Under the pieces are notes generated by a model, which saw nothing but the letters and a program-made list of their open reading frames with translations, was not told where the DNA came from and made no database searches. From JAZDJJ01 sp043804035 (lineage in GTDB: Bacteria; Bacteroidota; Bacteroidia; Palsa-948), in assembly GCA_043804035.1 (NCBI GenBank), contig JAZDJJ010000194.1, positions 1 to 5,801 of the forward strand: DNA of 5,801 nt. Direction: 5' to 3'. How positions within the stretch are numbered: the first letter of the stretch is position 1; every line of letters begins with the position of its first letter. A program made the position numbers and the translations under genes. Positions 1 to 4,602 of this stretch are shown here, one piece after another.

Positions 1-7
1 TTGATTT

Positions 8-109
8 TTAACCACGGAGCACACAAAGTCATTTCACAAAGAACACGAAGAACTCAATAAAATCAATACTTTGTGAACTTTGTGATTTCTTGGTGACCTT
101 CGTGGTTAA
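8..109. repeat. Large imperfect palindrome, CCACGGAG/CTTCGTGG-type dispersed repeat
   Basis: The left arm (8-50) begins TTAACCACGGAGCACACAAA. The right arm (69-109) ends CTTCGTGGTTAA. The reverse complement of the right arm matches the left arm over about 40 bp with roughly a quarter mismatches and a 2-nt gap; the first nine bases pair perfectly. The loop is about 18 nt (51-68). Within each arm the words CACAAAG and CACGAAG recur, giving the 'accacgaaggacacgaag' look of intergenic repeats that I remember from many unrelated bacterial genomes. It could form a long hairpin, and the T-rich sequence after it (112-126) means it could act as a terminator for an upstream gene outside the window. That role is inference. 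Confidence 0.75.
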
Positions 110-115
110 GTGTTT

Positions 116-137
116 TTTGTATTTTTAGAACTGCCCT
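116..137. repeat. Short direct repeat X, copy 1
   Basis: The sequence TTTGTATTT, then TTAGAACTGCCCT, recurs at 4329-4351 with a single inserted base between the two words. In both places it directly follows a large palindrome, although the two palindromes are unrelated in sequence. It is probably part of a dispersed intergenic repeat or a junction sequence where palindromic elements sit. The core AACTGCCC is also present at 4062-4069. Confidence 0.6.
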
Positions 138-156
138 ATAACAAATGTCAGTAAAA

Positions 157-179
157 AATTCAGATCAGGATCTTGAATT
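157..179. other. Near-perfect small dyad
   Basis: AATTCA-GATC, a 2-nt AG centre, then GATC-TTGAATT form an inverted repeat with one unpaired base; the inner AGATC/GATCT part is perfect. It lies about 150 bp before the first gene and no T-run follows it, so it is not an intrinsic terminator. It could be an operator or only part of an old repeat; nothing in the sequence decides this. Confidence 0.35.
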
Positions 180-193
180 AAGTCCTCATGATA

Positions 194-209
194 TTTCGTA
201 GTTTGTGAT
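194..209. repeat. 16-bp direct repeat Y, copy 1
   Basis: TTTCGTAGTTTGTGAT occurs here and, identically and in the same orientation, at 4025-4040. The two copies therefore flank the whole PorP/OmpA operon. It contains TAGTTTG, which looks a little like the Bacteroidota -7 box TAnnTTTG but is one base short and has no -33 partner at the right distance, so I regard it as a repeat and not a promoter. Confidence 0.65.
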
Positions 210-250
210 GCGGTAGTAATGTTGAATTTAGTTAATTGACTTATTTGGGA

Positions 251-289
251 ATGGCGAAAAGAAAACATATACGGGATGGGTGGAAGTAA
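251..289 (+). other. Mini-ORF of 12 codons, coding status doubtful
   Basis: An ATG opens a short frame reading MAKRKHIRDGWK and then stops with TAA, 38 bp before the first real gene. It is strongly basic. It could be a chance ORF, a leader peptide, or the broken N-terminus of a small DNA-binding or antitoxin-like protein. Upstream in frame there is a stop at 233-235, so it is not the end of something longer. I have no positive evidence that it is translated. Confidence 0.15.
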
Positions 290-293
290 CACG

Positions 294-317
294 ATGAAAA
301 TAAAAATTCAAAAATAA
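294..317 (+). other. Mini-ORF of 7 codons just before the PorP-like gene
   Basis: The frame reads MKIKIQK and ends with TAA at 315-317, 10 bp before the ATG at 328. The only purine-rich, Shine-Dalgarno-like run in the region (GGGATGGGTGGAAG, 273-286) ends 7 bp before this ATG and not before the ATG of the main gene. It could be a translational leader, but such short A-rich frames also arise by chance. Confidence 0.2.
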
Positions 318-327
318 AAATCCGAAA
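297..327 (+). promoter_or_regulatory. A-rich translation-initiation leader of the PorP-like gene
   Basis: The 31 bases before the ATG at 328 are nearly all A with a few T, and contain AAATAAAAATTC followed by the near-copy AAATAAAAATCC. No Shine-Dalgarno sequence is next to the start. A-rich, SD-less leaders are usual in Bacteroidota, which supports the chosen start. Confidence 0.45.
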
Positions 328-1257
328 ATGAAAAAAATTTTTCTTCTTTTATTTTTTCTTAATAGTTTTTTCTTGGTGGATGAATTACTTGCCCAGCAGG
401 ATGCCCAGTACAGTATGTATATGTTAAATCCTCTGGCAATCAATCCCGCTTATGCAGGCAGCCGTGATGTTTTTTCTTCTACCATACTTTATCGCAATCA
501 ATGGCAATGGACGAACAATATTTCGGGAGCGCCTGTTACCGCTTACTTTTCTGCTCAAATGCCTTTACGAAAGAAAAAAATTGGAATGGGATTTGAAATT
601 ATTTCTGATAAGATTGGACCTAAAAATATTACCGCATCTTTATTGTCTTATTCTTACCGTATTCCGTTGTTCAAAGGCAAATTGTCTATGGGATTAAAAG
701 GAGGATTTTATAATTATATATTTGATTTAAAGAAAATGAATTACAGAGACAAAAATGATATTTACAATACCGACAAATCCAATTCTCATTTTACAAGCAC
801 ATTTGATTTTGGCTTTTTATATTATACCAGAACATTTTACTGTGGTTTTGCATTCACGCACATTAACAGAGGGAAAATTAGTAATGTGTCGGGTGATTCG
901 GCGGCAAAGCAGGTACATCATTTGTTTTTGTCAATCGGCAAGGCATTTCAAATCAATGAAAACGTAATTCTCAATCCTGTTATCATACTAAAGACGGCAG
1001 AAAATGCTACTGTTAATTACGACATCGGTATCAATATGCTGTTGAAAGAACGGCTATGGATTGGTGTTTCGGCAAGAAAGGATTATGGTTTGGTTTTCCT
1101 TACACAATATCTCATTAACGATAAATTAAAAGTAGGATACTCTTATGATTTAGGAATTAACCGTATCGGCACCATTGGAAAAGGTTCTCATGAAATTATG
1201 ATAGGATATGACATTAATATTCACAACGCAAAAGTGATGATGCCGAGATATTTATAA
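328..1257 (+). CDS. PorP/SprF family type IX secretion system outer-membrane protein
   Basis: The product (309 aa) belongs to the PorP/SprF family, outer-membrane beta-barrels linked to type IX secretion and gliding in Bacteroidota. It starts with a signal peptide (MKK, hydrophobic residues 4-17, likely cleavage near LLAQ at 20-23). The mature start carries the family hallmark QDAQYSMYMLNP (24-35) followed by NPAYAGS (39-45), where most family members match closely. The rest alternates short amphipathic strands typical of a barrel, with the family-like C-terminal part KVGYSYDLG, then GSHEIMIGYD, and a final PRYL. The length of about 300 aa is normal. The next gene starts 11 bp downstream on the same strand and encodes an OmpA-type partner, as in many such loci. 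The start is supported by the signal peptide directly after it. It is probably one of several PorP/SprF paralogues that serve particular secreted substrates, so I give no gene symbol. Confidence 0.93.
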   Translation: MKKIFLLLFFLNSFFLVDELLAQQDAQYSMYMLNPLAINPAYAGSRDVFSSTILYRNQWQWTNNISGAPVTAYFSAQMPLRKKKIGMGFEIISDKIGPKNITASLLSYSYRIPLFKGKLSMGLKGGFYNYIFDLKKMNYRDKNDIYNTDKSNSHFTSTFDFGFLYYTRTFYCGFAFTHINRGKISNVSGDSAAKQVHHLFLSIGKAFQINENVILNPVIILKTAENATVNYDIGINMLLKERLWIGVSARKDYGLVFLTQYLINDKLKVGYSYDLGINRIGTIGKGSHEIMIGYDINIHNAKVMMPRYL

Positions 1258-1268
1258 TTATTAAAAAT

Positions 1269-4007
1269 ATGATTAAACGCTTTCAAAAACATATATTACT
1301 TTTGAATATGATTTTTCTAAAATATTTATTTGTATTTGCCTCTCTTTATTTCTGTTCGCTGGTGGGGCAAGGTCGTGAAGGTGCATTAGCACAAAAGGAT
1401 CCTATTGTGCCAAGAGCAGATAAGTATTATGATAATTATGAATACACTAAAGCCATACCGCTATACCGCAGAGCGGCAAACAAAAACGATGATGCTATGA
1501 AACGGCTTGCCGATTGCTACCGCCTGATGAAAAATTACGGACAGGCAGAACAGTATTACGGAAAACTTGTTTCAAAAAATTATTCTGATCCGATGGTTTA
1601 TTATTATTATGCCGAAGCCCTACTCAACAACAATAAATACGAAGAAGCCAAAAAACAATTTGAAAATTATGCCAATCTGAATCCAAGTGATAAACGCGGA
1701 CCACTTTACGCCAAAGCATGCGACAATATAAAAGATTTGTTAGTAAATCCCGCTCTTTATAAAGTATATAATCTGGGGAAAATTAATTCTCCTGTTTCGG
1801 ATTTTTGTCCGGCTTTTTACAAAAATGGTATCGTATTCGCTTCGGAACAGATAGAAGATTTTTTTACTAACTCTAAAAACAGTTGGACAGGAAACTCCTA
1901 TCTCTCATTTGTTTTTGCCAGAGGACACAAACAAAAAGATTCTGTCATTTATAAAAAAGGGAAGATTTTTTCCGAAAAATTTAATGGTGATGGACATTAT
2001 GGTCCTGCTTGTTTTAGTAATGATTTTTCTGAAATGTTCTTTACAAAGGTTGATAATCTTACTCGCAAAAAAGGTACTGTGAGTGTTCCGAAAATTTATT
2101 GGTCAAAGAAGCACGGCAGCAGATGGCGTTCTGCTAAACCGGTTCCATTCAATAGTAATGATTACGCTATGGCACATCCTTCGCTTTCAAAAGACGGGCA
2201 GTATCTTTATTTTGCATCCACCAGTCCGGGCGGACAGGGAGGCAGCGATATTTATGTAGCAAAACGCGAAGACGGTGTATGGGGAAAACCGCAAAATCTT
2301 GGCTCAGAAATAAATACCGCAGGTGACGAATCTTTTCCGTACATCAGTTCAAATAATGTTTTGTATTTTTCTTCAAACGGACAGACAGGATTCGGAGGAT
2401 TGGATTTGTTTTCTGCTATACAAAAAAATGGAAGTTGGGGTAATGTGAAAAACATAATGCCCCCTATCAATTCTACAAATGATGATTTCGGAATTATTTT
2501 TAAGGACGACAACAGCGGATATTTTTCTTCTAACCGCCCGGGCGGAGCAGGTAGTGATGATATCTATGGTTTTACTTTATCAGGATTGATTACTTCTATT
2601 TCAGGAAAAATTTTACTCAGCTATAAAATAGATGATGTCGCAGAAAATGTGGATATATTTTTGCTTACCGATAAAGGTACTATTCTGCAAACTACTTCTA
2701 CTGATGGTTCCGGATTTTTTAAATTTGAAAACGTTATTTCTGATCAATCGTACATGATACGTATGGATGAAAATGATCCCGGTATTGGAAATCAAAAAAA
2801 ATTCTATCTTGCTGATGCCAAAAATAAAGTAGTACGCGTAGCTGTAAAAGGAAATAAAAATATTTTTATTTTTGAAAATCTTCCTTCGGATATTTCTAAA
2901 CTTTCGCAACTCATAGAAGAAGATCCTTCGCTGAAAAATTTTTCCATCGCCGGCAATTTGTATGCAGGAGAAGAACGTGTGCCCATTGAAAACACACGCG
3001 TTATCTTGTTAAATGAAAAGGGAGAAAAAATACAATCTACTACTACCAATGCTTTTGGATCTTTTGTTTTTATAAATATTTCACCAGATCAAAATTTCAC
3101 AGTAACATTAGATGCCGCTGACCCGAAATTATCTTCTTCTAAAGTATATTTCACCAACAAAAGTGGAAAAGAAATTGGCGTAAGTCAGGGCGGTTCATTC
3201 AAATTTCAAATTCTTGCTTCAGATAAAAATACTTTGTCGCTGCTCACTGTTGAAGACAGCCAACTCTTAGTTGACCTGAAAGGAACTCTCTTCTCTGACA
3301 AAAATGGAAAAAATCCCATTGCCAACTCCAAAGTAAAAATTGTGAATACAAAAGGAGAAACAATGGGTTATGCAACTACCGATGCAAAAGGTAATTTTAA
3401 ATTTATCAATTTGCCAGCCGACCAAAACTTTCTGGTAAAGTTAGATGAAAACGATCCATCCATTACTACGAAAGATGTTTTCCTTGCTGATACAAAAGGA
3501 AGTATTTTTGCCACATTAAAGTCCAGTGGGAAATTTTTCCGTTTTGAATTTTTACCAACAGATGAGCAAATGCTTAGCAATATTTATTTTGATGATCCAT
3601 GGCTGAAAGTTGCCAAGATGCAATCAGAAGCCAAAAAGGACAGTATGCTTTCCATAATTGAAAATATTTATTACAATTACGGAAAGTGGGACCTTTTGCC
3701 GGAAGGCATCATCACGCTAAACAAAGTGATAAATGTTCTAAAGAAAAATTCTGATATTACCATAGAAATTTTTTCTCATACCGATGCCCGCGGTACTATA
3801 GAATTTAATATGGATCTTTCTCAAAAGCGCGCTCAATCTGCCATTAATTACATTATATCCAAAGGGGTTGACAAAAACCGATTAGGTGGAAAAGGAATGG
3901 GCGAAACCAAGATTATAAACCGTTGCAAAGACGGCGTTGAATGTTCAGAAGACGAACATGCCCCAAACCGCAGAACAGAATTTAAAGTAAAGAAAGGACA
4001 AAAGTAA
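1269..4007 (+). CDS. OmpA family protein with TPR, PD40 propeller and three CRD-like domains (PorE-like)
   Basis: The product (912 aa) is a large envelope protein of the architecture known from PorE-type proteins of the T9SS. Residues 1-42 form a long signal sequence ending ALAQ. No lipobox precedes the single early Cys, so it is not obviously a lipoprotein. Residues ~48-145 are TPR repeats. Residues ~165-435 are a beta-propeller with PD40 motifs (HPSLSKDGQYLYFAS, SDIYVAKR, DESFPYISS, GYFSSNRPGG). Residues ~444-783 are three tandem carboxypeptidase-regulatory-like modules. Residues ~797-910 are an OmpA C-terminal domain with SHTDARG and LSQKRA; Asp839 and Arg854 have the 15-residue spacing of the diaminopimelate-binding pair in E. 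coli OmpA. Two Cys (886, 892) before NRRTEF may form a disulfide, as in many Bacteroidota homologues. It likely anchors the PorP-like protein to peptidoglycan. A second possible start is Met14 (1308), which still leaves a signal peptide; the first is preferred for its basic n-region and the tight 11-bp spacing. Confidence 0.92.
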   Translation: MIKRFQKHILLLNMIFLKYLFVFASLYFCSLVGQGREGALAQKDPIVPRADKYYDNYEYTKAIPLYRRAANKNDDAMKRLADCYRLMKNYGQAEQYYGKLVSKNYSDPMVYYYYAEALLNNNKYEEAKKQFENYANLNPSDKRGPLYAKACDNIKDLLVNPALYKVYNLGKINSPVSDFCPAFYKNGIVFASEQIEDFFTNSKNSWTGNSYLSFVFARGHKQKDSVIYKKGKIFSEKFNGDGHYGPACFSNDFSEMFFTKVDNLTRKKGTVSVPKIYWSKKHGSRWRSAKPVPFNSNDYAMAHPSLSKDGQYLYFASTSPGGQGGSDIYVAKREDGVWGKPQNLGSEINTAGDESFPYISSNNVLYFSSNGQTGFGGLDLFSAIQKNGSWGNVKNIMPPINSTNDDFGIIFKDDNSGYFSSNRPGGAGSDDIYGFTLSGLITSISGKILLSYKIDDVAENVDIFLLTDKGTILQTTSTDGSGFFKFENVISDQSYMIRMDENDPGIGNQKKFYLADAKNKVVRVAVKGNKNIFIFENLPSDISKLSQLIEEDPSLKNFSIAGNLYAGEERVPIENTRVILLNEKGEKIQSTTTNAFGSFVFINISPDQNFTVTLDAADPKLSSSKVYFTNKSGKEIGVSQGGSFKFQILASDKNTLSLLTVEDSQLLVDLKGTLFSDKNGKNPIANSKVKIVNTKGETMGYATTDAKGNFKFINLPADQNFLVKLDENDPSITTKDVFLADTKGSIFATLKSSGKFFRFEFLPTDEQMLSNIYFDDPWLKVAKMQSEAKKDSMLSIIENIYYNYGKWDLLPEGIITLNKVINVLKKNSDITIEIFSHTDARGTIEFNMDLSQKRAQSAINYIISKGVDKNRLGGKGMGETKIINRCKDGVECSEDEHAPNRRTEFKVKKGQK
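2598..3617 (+). repeat. Three tandem CRD-like modules within the OmpA-family gene
   Basis: Residues ~444-556, ~560-668 and ~670-783 align as three repeats of about 110 aa. Each begins with a small strand and Gly (ISGKIL, IAGNLY, LKGTLF) and has a LLTDKG/LLNEKG/IVNTKG turn. This is followed by TTSTDGSGFFKF / TTTNAFGSFVF / ATTDAKGNFKF, then SDQSYMIRMDENDP / PDQNFTVTLDAADP / ADQNFLVKLDENDP. The modules close with a [FL]xxLP-[ST]D-like segment and a final [ED]DPxLK-like motif (degraded in copy 2). Copies 1 and 3 share FYLADAK/VFLADTK and DENDP; copy 2 is the most divergent. The similarity is at protein level; nucleotide identity looks low, so the duplication is old. Confidence 0.8.
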
Positions 4008-4024
4008 ATTCAACCCTCCTGACC

Positions 4025-4040
4025 TTTCGTAGTTTGTGAT
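4025..4040. repeat. 16-bp direct repeat Y, copy 2
   Basis: TTTCGTAGTTTGTGAT is identical to 194-209 and in the same orientation. It begins 18 bp after the stop codon of the OmpA-family gene. The bases on either side of the two copies differ, so the identity is limited to this core. Confidence 0.65.
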
Positions 4041-4055
4041 TGATTTAAAAAATTA

Positions 4056-4134
4056 TTTTTCAACTGCCCCTCTGCTTTAGCTGATTGTTTTTTTTAATTG
4101 TCATTTTTCAATTGCCGTCTGCTTTATCTGACGG
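4056..4134. repeat. Two degenerate copies of a ~30-bp unit
   Basis: Unit 1 (about 4056-4084) reads TTTTTCAACTGCC then CCTCTGCTTTAGCTGA. Unit 2 (about 4104-4131) reads TTTTTCAATTGCC then GTCTGCTTTATCTGA. They differ by a C/T change, one or two indel bases and G/T in TTTAGC/TTTATC. Unit 2 can fold with a CCGTC (4115-4119) / GACGG (4130-4134) stem. Unit 1 shares AACTGCCC with motif X. It looks like decayed copies of a dispersed intergenic repeat. Confidence 0.55.
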
Positions 4135-4158
4135 AAAACAGATTACAAAAATAATTAT

Positions 4159-4172
4159 CGGGCTTCAGCCCG
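4159..4172. repeat. Small perfect hairpin CGGGCTTCAGCCCG
   Basis: CGGGCT, TC, AGCCCG form a perfect 14-base inverted repeat; outer T4158/A4173 also pair. No T-run follows, so it does not look like a standard intrinsic terminator. Similar 'cgggcttcagcccg' hairpins are, from memory, common between genes in Bacteroidota. Confidence 0.5.
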
Positions 4173-4197
4173 AAATAGTAATAGGACTTACGCAAAC

Positions 4198-4223
4198 CTG
4201 TCTGCCGTGTTCGGCACAGGCAG
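4198..4223. repeat. Small imperfect hairpin
   Basis: CTGTCTGCCG (4198-4207), a TGTT loop, then CGGCACAGGCAG (4212-4223) pair with one G-U and a 2-nt bulge. It sits directly before the large palindrome at 4232 and may be part of the same repeat mosaic. Confidence 0.45.
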
Positions 4224-4231
4224 ATCCGTAT

Positions 4232-4324
4232 CGTCATTGCGACTGCGAGGCACGAAGCAGGAAGCAATCTCTATTTCTACATGAAAAAACAGATTGCTTC
4301 AGTCGTTCCTCCTTCGCAATGACG
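4232..4324. repeat. Large palindromic dispersed repeat (CGTCATTGCGA ... TCGCAATGACG)
   Basis: The left arm (4232-4270) starts CGTCATTGCGA and ends GAAGCAATCT. The right arm (4291-4324) starts AGATTGCTTC and ends TCGCAATGACG. The outer 11 and inner 10 bases pair perfectly; the middle differs, with a few extra bases in the left arm. The loop is 20 nt. The words 'gtcattgcgag' and 'gaagcaatct' recall a palindromic intergenic element that I remember from many Bacteroidota and other genomes. The sequence after it (4325-4340) is T-rich, so in RNA it could also end transcription of the upstream operon. Confidence 0.8.
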
Positions 4325-4328
4325 TTTA

Positions 4329-4351
4329 TTTGTATTTATTAGAACTGCCCT
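4329..4351. repeat. Short direct repeat X, copy 2
   Basis: TTTGTATTT, A, TTAGAACTGCCCT matches 116-137 except for the one inserted A. As with copy 1, it lies immediately to the right of a large palindrome. Confidence 0.6.
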
Positions 4352-4432
4352 TAATTTCTACTAAGGTTATCAGAAAAAGATAAGGGTTTTTAAATCATCA
4401 GCCAACTGACGGACGAAGATACTGCAAGACAA

Positions 4433-4539
4433 TTATTTTTCCAGCACCTTATCATAAGAATTAGCTCAAATTTTGACCAACCATATTTTTCAACAAATTC
4501 TTTTACTTCTTCTTTGTGCAACAAAGCATCACATAATGT
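4433..4539 (-). pseudogene. Possible decayed C-terminal gene fragment, glycosyltransferase-like tail
   Basis: Read on the minus strand from 4539, the frame gives TLCDALLHKEEVKEFVEKYG and continues WSKFE. A shift of one frame near 4465 then gives ANSYDKVLEK and a TAA stop at 4433-4435. Joined, it has the shape FVEKYxW(x)nYDKVLEK. This resembles the extreme C-terminus of family GT4-type glycosyltransferases, where FVxxxxW is followed by a helix with Y..VY/L. No start codon or upstream part survives: the frame closes with a stop at 4540-4542. The protein-like composition and the fitting end are what I see; the family assignment is a guess from pattern. It could also be chance. Confidence 0.3.
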
Positions 4540-4541
4540 TT
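4513..4541 (+). promoter_or_regulatory. Weak candidate promoter for the epimerase gene
   Basis: TTTG (4513-4516), 17 bp, then TAATGTTT (4534-4541) is the closest match to the Bacteroidota promoter TTTG / TAnnTTTG before the gene. The spacing is shorter than the usual 19-21 bp and the -7 box is shifted by one base. It also overlaps the possible gene remnant, so it is a weak call. Confidence 0.2.
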
Positions 4542-4602
4542 AAAAAATAATTACTTTCACACACTCAACAGCAGAGTGAAAATAATTTTTAAAAAATAAT
4601 TA
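4539..4602. repeat. 15-bp direct repeat around a small stem, before the epimerase start
   Basis: TTTAAAAAATAATTA occurs at 4539-4553 and again at 4588-4602, where its last A is the first base of the start codon. Between them CACTC (4562-4566) and GAGTG (4574-4578) can form a 7-nt-loop hairpin, lengthened by TTTCAC/GTGAAA with a bulge. The second copy supplies the A-rich leader usual for Bacteroidota starts. Whether the first copy and stem have a regulatory role is unknown. Confidence 0.5.

Larger units (their letters stand above)
1..327. other. Upstream intergenic region with no convincing gene
   Basis: This stretch before the first gene holds repeats and short sites: a palindrome at 8-109, motif X at 116-137, a dyad at 157-179, motif Y at 194-209, two mini-ORFs at 251-289 and 294-317, and an A-rich leader next to the start at 328. 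No ORF of protein-like quality occurs on either strand. A clean Bacteroidota promoter (TTTG, about 20 bp, then TAnnTTTG) is not visible. The TTTG at 202-205 followed by TGAATTTA at 223-230 is the nearest thing I found, but it has two mismatches and 17-bp spacing, so I do not annotate it as a promoter. Confidence 0.75.
4008..4601. other. Repeat-mosaic intergenic region between the operon and the epimerase gene
   Basis: These 594 bp hold no intact gene. In order they contain motif Y (4025-4040), a pair of degenerate ~30-bp units (4056-4134), small hairpins (4159-4172 and 4198-4223), a large palindrome (4232-4324), motif X (4329-4351), about 80 bp with nothing recognisable (4352-4432), a possible minus-strand gene remnant (4433-4539) and a direct repeat that runs into the next start codon (4539-4602). 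The plus-strand frame 4085-4342 is open but is made of palindrome sequence and is not a gene. Confidence 0.75.

Noticed and set aside
194..209. Promoter -7 box in motif Y (TAGTTTG)
   Set aside because: It lacks one base of TAnnTTTG, has no -33 element at 19-21 bp, and the same motif appears directly after a stop codon at 4025-4040.
129..224. Minus-strand open stretch ending DPDLNFLLTFVIGQF and a stop
   Set aside because: It looks slightly protein-like, but its end is motif X and its middle is motif Y read in reverse, and it has no proper start. Repeat sequence explains it better.
228..443. 71-codon minus-strand ORF overlapping the start of the PorP-like gene
   Set aside because: It is antisense to the signal-peptide region, where poly-T/poly-A gives Lys- and Phe-rich translation. 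No domain or supporting context was seen.
2252..3580. Several minus-strand ORFs of 70-98 codons inside the OmpA-family gene
   Set aside because: They lie antisense to a long gene with clear domains in its own frame, and their products show no recognisable domain.
4159..4172. Intrinsic terminator for the PorP/OmpA operon
   Set aside because: The hairpin is short and followed by AAATAGTAATAG, not by a T-run. The palindrome at 4232-4324 with a T-rich end is a better but unproven candidate.
4085..4342. 85-codon plus-strand ORF in the intergenic region
   Set aside because: It is built from the small hairpins and the large palindrome at 4232-4324. The RHCDCEARSRKQS and DCFSRSSFAMT stretches are the translated palindrome arms, which recur as false ORFs wherever this repeat occurs. 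There is no protein-like start context.
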